Virus record (IMG/VR): IMGVR_UViG_3300009034_000132
Span: 1-34,735 of that record
Direction: 5' to 3' (one strand)
Length of the DNA stretch: 34,735 bases
Origin: a virus
Shown here: positions 23,552 to 31,507 of the stretch, piece by piece
Numbering within the stretch: the first letter of the stretch is position 1
How the letters are laid out: every line of letters begins with the position of its first letter
The notes under the pieces: generated by a model
Seen by the model: the letters and a program-made list of their open reading frames with translations, nothing else
What the model was told of the DNA's origin: nothing
Databases searched by the model: none
Made by a program: the position numbers and the translations under genes

Positions 23552-24775
23552 ATGGCAGATATAAAATGGTGTGAATCTCCGAATCCCGCAGATTGCCTAG
23601 CTAATGGCGAGTGGGATTTGATGGTGGATTACATAAAACATGAATCAGTCGTAGACTTTACAATACATACCACAGAGGGAACGTGCGCCGATACAGGACA
23701 AGCATTCAAGTTCTCAAACGTCGGCGCATTGTCGAGTATGTATGGTGGTGCGGATGGTGGTGACGATATGAAGATATTCGCCAACTCTACCAACGCTTAC
23801 CCATACTTTTACTTACTTGGCAACAGTGATATTCACCTATATAGCTATTATAAAGTGAAGTTTTTTAATCAGACTCAAGAGATGTTCAGATTTCAATCAA
23901 TTGGTACATTGTCGACTCTTTATGGTGGTGACGATGCTGGTGACGACCTGGAAATACACGCTAATAGTTCAGATGCAGAACCAAACATAAGGCTTGAAGG
24001 AGCCGGTGGCATATTTCTTGAGGTTGCAGATGCTGAATCGGTCATTTTTCAAGATGGCGCTACTGGTGAACAGGATTTCAAGTTTTTCAGGTCTGGTACT
24101 ATTTCAAAACTACAAGGTAGTGATGACACTGGTGATGATATGCAAATATTCGCTAATAGTACTGATGCTTATCCATATATTGAACTGCTTGGCAATGCTG
24201 GTATGTCGTTGAATGTTGCCAGTGAAGAATCGATTTATTTCAACGATGCAGGAGAGCAGTTTTTTAGGTTTGTGAGAGACGCCGCCCGTTCAGTACTGTA
24301 TGGAAGTGACGACACGGGAGATGATTTGGATATACAAGCCAACTTTACAGATACCTATCCTTTTATTAAATTGGCCGGAGATGACTATATTGAATTAAAT
24401 ACTTCCAGTTATGTAGTGTTTAAAGAAGACAATGAACAATACTTCTACTTTGACCACAGTTCACCTACTTCTTTTTTGTATGGTAGTAACGACACCGGTG
24501 ACGACCTGGTAATCTATGCGAATACGACCGACAGTTGCCCTTCGATATCACTATATGGAAATGTCGGTATAAGAAGCAAGATAATGAACAACACTGGATA
24601 CTTTGAGATAAGTACATGTTCTGACGAAAAATTGTTTGAGGTTGTAGCTACCAATGCAGATAAACATGTTAATTTTCATTGCCTTGATGCAAAAGAGTTC
24701 GTGCTAGAAAACAGGACAACCAATCCGTCAAGCCCGACCTGTCTTGGTAGAATATGGTTTAGGACTGACCTATGA
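23552..24775 (+). CDS. repeat-containing tail fibre protein
   Basis: The 407-residue protein starts at ATG 23552. Residues 52 to about 355 consist of five tandem units of about 60-64 residues with the consensus F-x-F ... S-x-L-Y-G-x-D-D-T-G-D-D-L-x-I-x-A-N-x-T-D-x-Y-P-x-I-x-L-x-G. The regular beta-strand pattern suits a trimeric fibre or beta-helix shaft. The C-terminus ends ENRTTNPSSPTCLGRIWFR, a common fibre end. It probably mediates surface attachment. Confidence 0.7.
   Translation: MADIKWCESPNPADCLANGEWDLMVDYIKHESVVDFTIHTTEGTCADTGQAFKFSNVGALSSMYGGADGGDDMKIFANSTNAYPYFYLLGNSDIHLYSYYKVKFFNQTQEMFRFQSIGTLSTLYGGDDAGDDLEIHANSSDAEPNIRLEGAGGIFLEVADAESVIFQDGATGEQDFKFFRSGTISKLQGSDDTGDDMQIFANSTDAYPYIELLGNAGMSLNVASEESIYFNDAGEQFFRFVRDAARSVLYGSDDTGDDLDIQANFTDTYPFIKLAGDDYIELNTSSYVVFKEDNEQYFYFDHSSPTSFLYGSNDTGDDLVIYANTTDSCPSISLYGNVGIRSKIMNNTGYFEISTCSDEKLFEVVATNADKHVNFHCLDAKEFVLENRTTNPSSPTCLGRIWFRTDL
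23705..24601 (+). repeat. five in-frame fibre repeats of about 180-190 bp
   Basis: The units begin near residues 52, 112, 176, 237 and 297 of the fibre, with GDD motifs at residues 70-72, 130-132, 194-196, 256-258 and 316-318. The DNA copies have diverged but keep GGTGACGA- or GGTGATGA-like words at each turn. Recombination between copies could change the fibre length. Confidence 0.65.
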
Positions 24776-25116
24776 TTAGAATAAAGACATCTATGCTACC
24801 AGCCGATACAGAGGCTCGACTTAAGACATTGTACAGGTTGCAACAACTGTTGATAATATTTCATAACAGGCAGGCTGAAAAATATCGTAGTGGAGAGATG
24901 AGTCTATACCGTTTCAGACAGTTCCAGAGACTCTGGTGTAAGCCTAGAAACAGGGCGATTTGCAGAGAAATGAACAACTGTAAACACAAAATTCCTACAT
25001 TTGTAGAAAACTGGAAAAAATCTCCAAAAAAACAGCAAGATGTCGATTCAATTTATAAGCAGGCGAAACATGATAAAAACATTGAAGTTTCTACTGACTG
25101 TTTCGAGGTGGTCTAA
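24772..25116 (+). CDS. 114-residue basic hypothetical protein
   Basis: Mostly helical and basic (RLKTLYRLQQLLIIFHNRQA; YRFRQFQRLWCKPRNRAICR), overlapping the fibre gene by four bases and the next gene by one. No family recognised. It could be a fibre assembly factor given its position between two fibre genes, but that is a guess. Confidence 0.5.
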   Translation: MIRIKTSMLPADTEARLKTLYRLQQLLIIFHNRQAEKYRSGEMSLYRFRQFQRLWCKPRNRAICREMNNCKHKIPTFVENWKKSPKKQQDVDSIYKQAKHDKNIEVSTDCFEVV

Positions 25117-25916
25117 TGGCATATGAAGATTTCAGTACATACACAGAGGTAGACCCGAACAACCGCATTACCATTGGTGGGGTCGGAAATGTTCGCATAG
25201 ACCATCAAGCAATCAGAAATGAGGATGCACATGTATATGATGACAAAGGTTCAAACCACTTTCAGAATTTTGAGCATCTTGTTGATATCAGAAGTGACTT
25301 TAATAATGGCGATTCTATGGGCGGAGTGTGGGCTGTTTCCAATACCGTGGACGATATGAAATACTGGATTGATAATACTAAACGTGCATTGTGGCTTCGA
25401 TTTTACGATAGAACGGTAAGTGGTGACGAAAGGATATATTTGGATGAACAAACGGAAAGTGGTGGACATACATTTGACTCATATAATTTAGCCGCTCCAA
25501 ACACATGGTATTACGTGGTTATAGAGCGCGATGACACTACTCTTACCTGTGATATATATTCTGATTCTGCTAGAAGCGTGTGGGTCGATACGCTGACTGT
25601 GACATGTGAAGGGGTTTCAACTGCTAAATATCAGTATGTATTTGGTTGTAATACCCAGAATACGGGTGCTGCTGTACTGATGAACAATGATATTGAAAAT
25701 CTTGATTTGCAAGAAGGCGTTGATACCGGAACTGGTGTTAGTATTTGGGACGGCACCGAGGTGGTAGAACTTGCGCGGGATGATACTAGTTCAGTCAAAC
25801 TATGGAATGGGAGTGAGGTCGTAGGAATAAAGCTTGTCGCTACTAACCATGCAGACGCGACACCGATTCACATATGGGACGGCACTTCGATAAAGGCATG
25901 GAAAAAGAAAGTTTAA
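25116..25916 (+). CDS. LamG-like lectin/fibre protein
   Basis: GAGGTGG precedes the ATG. The 266-residue product has a concanavalin-like beta-sandwich: KYWIDNTKRALWLRFYDR, TWYYVVIERDDTTLTCDIYS and VDTLTVTCEG. The C-terminus carries repeated Trp-D/N-Gly units (SIWDGTEVVEL, KLWNGSEVVGI, HIWDGTSIKAW) common in phage tail fibres. Likely carbohydrate binding at the host surface. Confidence 0.6.
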   Translation: MAYEDFSTYTEVDPNNRITIGGVGNVRIDHQAIRNEDAHVYDDKGSNHFQNFEHLVDIRSDFNNGDSMGGVWAVSNTVDDMKYWIDNTKRALWLRFYDRTVSGDERIYLDEQTESGGHTFDSYNLAAPNTWYYVVIERDDTTLTCDIYSDSARSVWVDTLTVTCEGVSTAKYQYVFGCNTQNTGAAVLMNNDIENLDLQEGVDTGTGVSIWDGTEVVELARDDTSSVKLWNGSEVVGIKLVATNHADATPIHIWDGTSIKAWKKKV

Positions 25917-25931
25917 TTAAGAGGTAAAAAT

Positions 25932-26135
25932 ATGGTATTAGTGGATATACAAAAGAAAGAGGTAGAAACCTTTGACAAGGTTTTAAAAAATGTAGAGGCA
26001 TCTATACCTGATGGATATGTTCTAGGAACATTAAGAATGAAAATACAACTGGCTTTCATGAAAGAACAAGAAAAACAATTGAGGGAAAAGTATGGGGAAA
26101 AGAAGAAACAAAGAGACAAGACTCCAAAAGCTTGA
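25932..26135 (+). CDS. 67-residue charged hypothetical protein
   Basis: GAGGT is seven bases upstream of the ATG. The helical product (EVETFDKVLKNVEASIPDGY ... AFMKEQEKQLREKYGEKKKQ) overlaps the next gene by 44 bases. No family recognised. Confidence 0.5.
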   Translation: MVLVDIQKKEVETFDKVLKNVEASIPDGYVLGTLRMKIQLAFMKEQEKQLREKYGEKKKQRDKTPKA

Positions 26136-26352
26136 ACGAGGACTCGAGGAAACTAAAGAGTTGATTAAGGAGTTCAAACAGAAGAATGGCAACTGTTCAC
26201 AACGGATACTCAACAAGGACATTCTATTCCTGCTTCTCACAAAGAGAATGGAAGATGACAGAAGGATAACAAAACTTGAGGCGACTGTTAAGATTTTATT
26301 ACTACTGGTATTGGCTTCGTATGGAGTAAGTTCGATATCAGGGCTTATTTAA
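26092..26352 (+). CDS. 86-residue coiled-coil protein with C-terminal membrane segment
   Basis: A long charged helix (RLQKLERGLEETKELIKEFK) is followed by TKRMEDDRRITKLEATVK and a hydrophobic segment (ILLLLVLASYGVSSISGLI). The GAGGG before the ATG is well placed. The layout recalls XhlA-type holin-associated proteins in which a cytoplasmic coiled coil is anchored by a terminal helix, next to the HP1-like holin candidate. Confidence 0.5.
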   Translation: MGKRRNKETRLQKLERGLEETKELIKEFKQKNGNCSQRILNKDILFLLLTKRMEDDRRITKLEATVKILLLLVLASYGVSSISGLI

Positions 26353-26366
26353 AAGGAGGCAAAAAT

Positions 26367-26552
26367 ATGGAAAATGAAAAAAAATGGTACAAAAGTAAAA
26401 CATTGTGGGTTAACGCGATAGCCATAGCGGCTATAATTATACAATCAGAAACCGGTTATGTAGTGTCACCGGAGATACAAGTCCTAGCACTTGGTGTCAT
26501 TAACGTTATATTACGGAAAATAACGAAAGAAAAAATAGTGTGGAAAGCATGA
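26367..26552 (+). CDS. HP1-family holin-like membrane protein
   Basis: The sequence WYKSKTLWVNAIAIAAIII (about residues 7-25) with the later segment VLALGVINVILRKITKEKI matches the K-S-K-T-x-W ... N-x-x-L-R-x-x-T-x-x-x-I pattern of small phage holins (Phage_holin_2_3-like). AAAGGAGG is ideal. It would permit exit from the cell by pore formation. No lysin gene is visible beside it. Confidence 0.6.
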   Translation: MENEKKWYKSKTLWVNAIAIAAIIIQSETGYVVSPEIQVLALGVINVILRKITKEKIVWKA

Positions 26553-26647
26553 TGCCAATCATGGGAATCGTCGTACTTGGATTTTGCGCAGGTATGGCCT
26601 TCATGATTATCTACAATATATATCAGTATACGAAAAAACACATGTAA
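26549..26647 (+). CDS. 32-residue single-span membrane peptide
   Basis: The ATG overlaps the TGA of the holin-like gene (ATGATG; either ATG may be used). Product MMPIMGIVVLGFCAGMAFMI then IYNIYQYTKKHM has one transmembrane helix and a basic C-terminal end, typical of antiholin or spanin-like mini-proteins. Low length limits certainty. Confidence 0.45.
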   Translation: MMPIMGIVVLGFCAGMAFMIIYNIYQYTKKHM

Positions 26648-26655
26648 ATTTTCGA

Positions 26656-26706
26656 GGGGAAGGGGATTAGGTTTTGTACCTCTTTTCCTTTTCCCCTTCT
26701 TCTCTT
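26656..26706. terminator. bidirectional terminator between convergent arms
   Basis: GGGGAAGGGGATTAGGT pairs with ACCTCTTTTCCTTTTCCCC using some G-U pairs and a short TTTTGT loop. The plus strand continues with TTCTTCTCTTTT. It lies between the last late gene and the converging minus-strand acyltransferase gene. Confidence 0.65.
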
Positions 26707-27315
26707 TTATGGAGGATTTTTAAAAAAGCGTGCAGGTATTCCTTTTACTTTTGTATAAGGTGGCACAGTTTTTGTAACTACTGCACCAGAGGCAACTACA
26801 GCATATTCTCCTATTATAACATCTGGAAGTATTGTAGCATTGGCACCTATACGAGCACCTTTGCATATAATTGGTGCCTTATATTCTACATTGCCTTCAT
26901 TTTTGCCCATTGTATTATCGTTAGTCGTTGCTACAAGGGTACTGATAAAAACATCGTCTTCGATAACAATATTACCCGTAAGGTGTGTGTTGTCCATTAC
27001 TTTAACTCCATTGCCGATTGTCACATTGTAATTTAGAGTGACACCATTTGCTATTATACAGTTATTACCGATTTTGGCGCCTTCTCTGATTACAACATTA
27101 CTACAAATCAAACAATTTTTACCTATCTTCACACCGGCATAAATTACTGTATTTGGATAAATGATAGTATTATCACCTATCTCTGTTTCAGCGAGTATCT
27201 TTTGTATTTTTCTTTTTGTAACCTTCATCGGTATTGGTTGAAACCCAACAATTGTGTTCTCAAATATTCTGACATTTTTTCCGAGCTTTGTATGCGGGGA
27301 TACTAGTTTAGTCAT
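26707..27315 (-). CDS. hexapeptide-repeat (left-handed beta-helix) acyltransferase
   Basis: 202 residues with many hexapeptide turns: IGDNTIIYPNTVIYAGVKIG, NCLICSNVVIREGAKIGNNC, ICKGARIGANATILPDVIIG and VVTKTVPPYTKVKGIPARFF. This is the WbbJ/DapH-like acyltransferase fold, commonly O- or N-acetylating sugars. GAGGAATTATT precedes the ATG. Grouped with glycosyltransferases and a sulfotransferase, it probably acts in viral or host-surface glycan modification. Confidence 0.82.
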   Translation of the reverse strand: MTKLVSPHTKLGKNVRIFENTIVGFQPIPMKVTKRKIQKILAETEIGDNTIIYPNTVIYAGVKIGKNCLICSNVVIREGAKIGNNCIIANGVTLNYNVTIGNGVKVMDNTHLTGNIVIEDDVFISTLVATTNDNTMGKNEGNVEYKAPIICKGARIGANATILPDVIIGEYAVVASGAVVTKTVPPYTKVKGIPARFFKNPP

Positions 27316-28337
27316 AATAATTCCTCATAAATTGCTAGGTATTTTTTTCCAATATACTTGGGATTAAACCATTTGTTGACCATTAATTTGTTAAACTTGG
27401 CTGATGCGCGTTGTTCTTTCTTATCTGCAATCAGGTGTTCTAACTCATCGACCGTCTTTATCCCGTGCTCAAGTTGAAGATAATTTTCTTTTTCTCCGGT
27501 TGCAACAATGGCGGTATTGTTTTGAGCTGCTTCCAATAGCGTTCTACCTATTCCATAATGATGGTAGGGTTGTACGTAGATATTGGATACAGCGAACAGG
27601 TCTTTTAAATCTTGGTGATTTAAGCCATCGTAATACACTACCGCATTTTTGCACAGATTAAAATATTTGGAAACTGTGTCTTTCCAGCCCTGCCCCACTA
27701 TTGTCAGGATAACCTTTTGTTTAGGAAATGTTGAGTAGTGTTGCAATAGGCCTTCGAAATTACGCCAAGTGGCGTAATTTCCGACTGCGATGAGTCTTAC
27801 AATGTCGTTACGCGGCCTTATTTTTGAAGCTGTATAATTTTCGTCAATCATATTTGGAATTACGGTTATTTTCTCTTCTTTCAATCCGTCATTGACCCAA
27901 GTGTCAGTATAAAACTTGCTTAAAGTCGTAAATCTCTTTATGTGCCTCGTATATGCCTGCAACATCATAGAATTAAAATTATACGCGACTGTGGGTTTGC
28001 TTCCCAGCTCTCGGCCAAAGGTTGGTGAATATACGTGTCCGTTGAGAGAGCCAACCGTATTGGTGCCATATTTCTTGGTCAATAGTCCTAATGTCGGAAG
28101 AAGATTCATATTATAGGCATGTAGAATATCATAGTCATCAAGTCTTTTTTTTAGATACTTGTACATTTTCAAGAACAACTTCTCTTTCCTCTTTGTCTTT
28201 GGAAATATTACATTTGCGGAAATGACGTCTACCATCACCCCGAGATTTTCCAAAGCCTTAACCAGCTGTTCACAGCTTATCTCTCCTCCGCCCACGATAT
28301 TTGGTGGATAGCGGGGAGTTACCATCGCTATTTTCAT
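27312..28337 (-). CDS. GT4-type glycosyltransferase
   Basis: 341 residues. N-terminal IAMVTPRYPPNIVGGGEISC binds the acceptor in GT-B enzymes. The C-terminal domain has DIVRLIAVGNYATWRNFEGL, IYVQPYHHYGIGRTLLEAAQ and a following E-x7-E-like acidic pattern. It transfers an activated sugar with retention of configuration. A ribosome-binding AAGGGG precedes the ATG. Specificity cannot be read. Confidence 0.8.
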   Translation of the reverse strand: MKIAMVTPRYPPNIVGGGEISCEQLVKALENLGVMVDVISANVIFPKTKRKEKLFLKMYKYLKKRLDDYDILHAYNMNLLPTLGLLTKKYGTNTVGSLNGHVYSPTFGRELGSKPTVAYNFNSMMLQAYTRHIKRFTTLSKFYTDTWVNDGLKEEKITVIPNMIDENYTASKIRPRNDIVRLIAVGNYATWRNFEGLLQHYSTFPKQKVILTIVGQGWKDTVSKYFNLCKNAVVYYDGLNHQDLKDLFAVSNIYVQPYHHYGIGRTLLEAAQNNTAIVATGEKENYLQLEHGIKTVDELEHLIADKKEQRASAKFNKLMVNKWFNPKYIGKKYLAIYEELL

Positions 28338-28339
28338 TT

Positions 28340-28912
28340 TTATTTCCCCTTTAATTCGTATTTGAAATTTTTTATATCTAATTTAAAGAGTCTCTTTACC
28401 ATTTTATAGGTCTCGTCATCATAATATTCCCAGTATGGTTTATGTTCTGATTTTCTAAGGTGAGGAAGAGGCACCTTTAACTTTAGTCTTTTAGAGATTT
28501 TCCGAAAGTCTTTTTTCAAATGTTCAAAACGGCAAACGGCATCGACCGCGATTTTGTTGTTAATGCAGATGTAGTTCCATTGCGGGTCGTTGTGTATGCT
28601 TGTCGGAAGATATTCAAGGCAAAACTTTTTAAAATCTGTACCTATCTCTTTTGAACGTGCGAGGTCTAACGCCCCTTGGTTACCACCTTTTGAGTTATAA
28701 GCAAAGACGCTTACAAGTCTGTCCCAAGGATTTCTTACCACTGCAAACTTGAAGTACTCTTTGAATTCCGGTATGTTCCTATGGTTTTCTATCTTTTCAT
28801 GGGTAGAACCTGTCGCTTTCGGTTTGGTCATATCTCGTAGTACGTTCTCTATGCTCGTACCACCAGTTCTGGGAATATGAATAAAGATACATTTATACCT
28901 ACGCGATAACAT
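28340..28912 (-). CDS. sulfotransferase (family 2-like, PAPS-dependent)
   Basis: The start is ATG at 28912 with GGAGAG eight bases upstream; a farther codon at 29002 lies inside the preceding gene. FIHIPRTGGTSIENVL (residues 10-25) is the 5'-phosphosulfate loop and FAVVRNPWDRLVSVF (56-70) is the 3'-phosphate motif of carbohydrate sulfotransferases. It would transfer sulfate from PAPS to a glycan. Its position between two glycosyltransferases suggests viral or host surface sulfation, an unusual cargo for a small tailed virus. Confidence 0.78.
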   Translation of the reverse strand: MLSRRYKCIFIHIPRTGGTSIENVLRDMTKPKATGSTHEKIENHRNIPEFKEYFKFAVVRNPWDRLVSVFAYNSKGGNQGALDLARSKEIGTDFKKFCLEYLPTSIHNDPQWNYICINNKIAVDAVCRFEHLKKDFRKISKRLKLKVPLPHLRKSEHKPYWEYYDDETYKMVKRLFKLDIKNFKYELKGK

Positions 28913-29948
28913 ACTCGAAACTCTCCAGTATATCCAGCAATTGTTGTTCTCTGCGAGCCAGCGAAAAATTTTCGAGAATGCGCTTTCTGGCAAGGTGACC
29001 ACGTGGATTTTTTTTATTGAGTATCATAAAAATTTTTTCCCCTACCGCTTTTTTATCCAGAGCGGTTTCGCCATTCTTTGCAGTCCAAAAATCGTGTCGA
29101 CTTATGACTATACCCGTGTCTCCTACGACTTCAGGCAATGCTCCGTATGCACTGACTATCGGGTAGCATTTACACAGCATAGCCTCGGCTACGGCAACAC
29201 CAAACCCCTCATGCCTTGACAGTTGCAGATAGATTTTCGCCCTCTGAAAATATCTCAAGAGGTCTTCGTCGCTGACCCTTCCCATCCAGAGAACGTTTGG
29301 CAGGGTTATGTATTTGTCGAGAAATGCCCGCATCTCTGAGACTATCTCTCCACACACTATGAATTTTTCCCTGCGGCCTATTGAATAGAAATACTCTGCG
29401 ACCTTTACAAAGTTATCGAGTCCTTTCCTTTTCCAGTTGCTCTTGTTGACCTCGGCAACGGTCAGGATTATGTTTTCCTTTTTACCTTTCGGATAAAATT
29501 TGTCAACCGGGACACCATTGTGAACGAGCTTGTTTTTCTTTACGGTCATTTTTTCCAACAACTCACGCTGATTGTTCTCGCTTACCGAGAGTACAAGGTC
29601 GGCGTTTTGCAGAGAAGACTTTGCGAGTATCCTATCTCTGGCTCTAACAAATACCCCGTAATTGATTTCCGGCATGTCTACCACATCGTAACCACCAGCG
29701 ACAACGATTGACTTCTTACCGAAGAATTTACAGCACTTGACAGCAATCGCCGAGTTCTTTCCACCGAACCAAGAGAACGTGACATCTGCCTTTCTGACAG
29801 CCGCTGCTATCTTCAGAACTTGTGTGTATTCTTTTTTGCCTTTGAGCATGGCACTGTCGAGCAGTATCGTTTCGTACTTCTTGCTGATTATGTCATAGTC
29901 GTTTTTTGTGAACGAGGCCTTCATGTTTCCGATAACGCATACTTTCAT
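28899..29948 (-). CDS. GT4-type glycosyltransferase
   Basis: 349 residues. GT-B features: IILTVAEVNKSNWKRKGLDN (acceptor region), NVLWMGRVSDEDLLRYFQRA and LSRHEGFGVAVAEAMLCKCY followed by PEVVGDTG, the E-x7-E donor-binding core of GT4. GGAGG is well placed for the ATG. It acts with the sulfotransferase and second glycosyltransferase of this cassette. Confidence 0.82.
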   Translation of the reverse strand: MKVCVIGNMKASFTKNDYDIISKKYETILLDSAMLKGKKEYTQVLKIAAAVRKADVTFSWFGGKNSAIAVKCCKFFGKKSIVVAGGYDVVDMPEINYGVFVRARDRILAKSSLQNADLVLSVSENNQRELLEKMTVKKNKLVHNGVPVDKFYPKGKKENIILTVAEVNKSNWKRKGLDNFVKVAEYFYSIGRREKFIVCGEIVSEMRAFLDKYITLPNVLWMGRVSDEDLLRYFQRAKIYLQLSRHEGFGVAVAEAMLCKCYPIVSAYGALPEVVGDTGIVISRHDFWTAKNGETALDKKAVGEKIFMILNKKNPRGHLARKRILENFSLARREQQLLDILESFEYVIA

Positions 29949-30098
29949 TCATTTTCCTCCAAATATGTTTTTTATCCATGTAGCATAGACCCATACCACT
30001 ATAAATATGATTCCTGCAACATAGATTCCTGCGCACCCTTGCTTGTTTAGGTAAGGAGCGGTCTCACTATAAAACCTTGCTAGTACCAATGAAATCAT
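29949..30098 (-). CDS. 49-residue single-span membrane protein
   Basis: A soluble start (MISLVLARFYSETAPYLNKQ) leads to one transmembrane helix (GIYVAGIIFIVVWVYATWI), and the C-terminus (KNIFGGK) overlaps the ribosome-binding site of the glycosyltransferase. The ATG overlaps the TAA of the upstream DUF6899-like gene. It could anchor the glycan enzymes to the membrane; that is a guess. Confidence 0.55.
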   Translation of the reverse strand: MISLVLARFYSETAPYLNKQGCAGIYVAGIIFIVVWVYATWIKNIFGGK

Positions 30099-30343
30099 TA
30101 AACATCGCCGTTTTGTTCAATCTTTTTGTCTTCATAAGGCGCGACAAGCCGTCTGAATATTTCACGGAGAGCTTGCTGACATTCGCCCTCGAGTCTCATA
30201 AAGTCTTCATAACTACTGCACGTTTCCTTTGCAAGTTTGTGTAGAAAGTAGTTTAGGTTTCCCTTTTCTTTTAATAGAAGTCCATAATTTTCAACAGCCT
30301 TATTTAATACGCTTCGCATAAATTTGTTTGCTATGTATGGCAT
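30098..30343 (-). CDS. DUF6899-like conserved phage protein
   Basis: 81 residues. MPYIANKFMRS, GNLNYFLHKLAKE and the ending IFRRLVAPYEDKKIEQNGDV match a recurrent phage/metagenome family in which P-Y-I begins the protein, G-x-L-N-Y sits in the middle and R-R-x-x-x-P-Y-E-D-x-K-x-x-x-N-G-D-V ends it. Function is unknown. The family link is from recognition of this pattern. Confidence 0.65.
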   Translation of the reverse strand: MPYIANKFMRSVLNKAVENYGLLLKEKGNLNYFLHKLAKETCSSYEDFMRLEGECQQALREIFRRLVAPYEDKKIEQNGDV

Positions 30344-30345
30344 TT

Positions 30346-30516
30346 TTATTCATCTCCATCAAATACTATCTGAAAACAAATTTCACAGAATCTCAAGATT
30401 GTGTCATACCCAAGAATCCTATAATTCATTACATTGTGTATGCATTGACTGACAGTCAAATCTCTGCCGCATCTTGCGCATTGACACTTCGCCTCTTTCC
30501 ACATGTATTTTTCCAT
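30346..30516 (-). CDS. 56-residue zinc-finger protein
   Basis: CQCARC (residues 11-16) and CEIC (44-47) give a four-cysteine site in a compact beta/helix fold. The start is one codon inside the previous gene's stop region, in a packed operon. Likely small nucleic-acid- or protein-binding zinc protein; no family name. Confidence 0.6.
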   Translation of the reverse strand: MEKYMWKEAKCQCARCGRDLTVSQCIHNVMNYRILGYDTILRFCEICFQIVFDGDE

Positions 30517-30738
30517 CTAGAACACCATCAGATAGTAAAATCCAACTTTGTTTCTGGAGTCCAGTTTCTTTTCGATTTGTTTTTTTATCCTTGTCAACTG
30601 TTTTCTCGTAAGTCCAGACCTTTTTAGTAGTATGTTTCCATCTCTGCCAAAAAATACGAGAGTGCCTTTTTCAAAGTTGAGCTCACCCCTCACGACGTCT
30701 CCGTTTTGAATCCACATGTATATGTCCTTGTCGCTCAT
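30517..30738 (-). CDS. 73-residue hypothetical protein
   Basis: N-terminal strand region (WIQNGDVVRGELNFEKGTLV) and a basic helical C-terminus (LTRKQLTRIKKQIEKKLDSR). AAGGA precedes the ATG. No family recognised. Confidence 0.5.
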   Translation of the reverse strand: MSDKDIYMWIQNGDVVRGELNFEKGTLVFFGRDGNILLKRSGLTRKQLTRIKKQIEKKLDSRNKVGFYYLMVF

Positions 30739-31196
30739 TTTAAACCGTCCTTAAGTCCATATTTTACCTTTATAAATTCCTCTAGTTCTTTTCTGTTAGC
30801 AAAAATTTTTGTTGCATGTTCTTGAATCCACGGGTGAAATTTATGTGTTTTTGTCACGATGTATACAGGAATTCTTAATATGCGCTTTGCAAAAAAGATT
30901 TCCATAGGTGTACCGATTCTTGTGTCATTTGCGAAAGCGATAATTCCGTCACTCTTGCGAATTTTGTCGAGGTCGTCCTCCACCACGTTTTCTGTATCCC
31001 TCTGAGCGAAAAAATCTCTTTGTTCCTTACTGCCGTCCTTCATTGAATCTAATATTTGCATCTCTTTTTTTCTATGCGGATTGTCGTAAAATGGATTATC
31101 AAGATTTATGTTATATTTAGCTTCTATTATAAGCTCCCATTTTCTAAAAGACTTTCTAAGATAGAAATTATGGGCTAAGTAAAATGTTTTTACCAT
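30735..31196 (-). CDS. nucleoside 2-deoxyribosyltransferase-like protein
   Basis: 153 residues. VKTFYLAHNF (strand-loop), a central VEDDLDKIRKSDGIIAFAND and RIGTPMEIFFAKRILRIPVY resemble the nucleoside 2-deoxyribosyltransferase/NDT-like fold, in which an E in the GxxMEI strand aids catalysis. Members exchange or cleave N-glycosidic bonds of nucleosides, perhaps to remodel host nucleotide pools. GGAGAT precedes the ATG. Function by fold is moderate; substrate not known. Confidence 0.6.
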   Translation of the reverse strand: MVKTFYLAHNFYLRKSFRKWELIIEAKYNINLDNPFYDNPHRKKEMQILDSMKDGSKEQRDFFAQRDTENVVEDDLDKIRKSDGIIAFANDTRIGTPMEIFFAKRILRIPVYIVTKTHKFHPWIQEHATKIFANRKELEEFIKVKYGLKDGLK

Positions 31197-31507
31197 TTCT
31201 TTATCTCCATTAAAAACTTATCGGTTGAAAGTATTTTGTATTTTTTCTTTTTCCAAAGTTTGAAAAGGATTGGTGTTATTATTATACCCTCTAAAAATAG
31301 TACTATAAATGAAAAATATAAATTTGATAATCCAAAGCATATTAGGGTGAATATTACCGCGAGCATTTTGTCCCTGTAGGCGTGGAAACTGATACCGGTC
31401 AACTTGCCAGTCCGGCGAATCTTCAGAAGTTGATGTATCTCAGCGACAAGGAAGAACAGCATTCCGCCAGTTCCGAACAGGTCTGCAATCAATCTGATTA
31501 TTTCCAT
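31190..31507 (-). CDS. PQ-loop/SemiSWEET-like membrane protein
   Basis: 105 residues with three hydrophobic segments: GTGGMLFFLVAEIHQLLKI, MLAVIFTLICFGLSNLYFSF and VLFLEGIIITPILFKLW. The first segment ends in a Q-L-L-K-I-R-R-T-G-K-L-T-G-I-S loop, resembling PQ-loop proteins such as SemiSWEET transporters. A transporter or membrane receptor is possible. GAAGGAGA precedes the ATG. Confidence 0.45.
   Translation of the reverse strand: MEIIRLIADLFGTGGMLFFLVAEIHQLLKIRRTGKLTGISFHAYRDKMLAVIFTLICFGLSNLYFSFIVLFLEGIIITPILFKLWKKKKYKILSTDKFLMEIKKW

Noticed and set aside
26674-27036. 120-residue plus-strand ORF over the terminator and acyltransferase
   Set aside because: Antisense to a clear hexapeptide acyltransferase; low-complexity aromatic/serine-rich reading.
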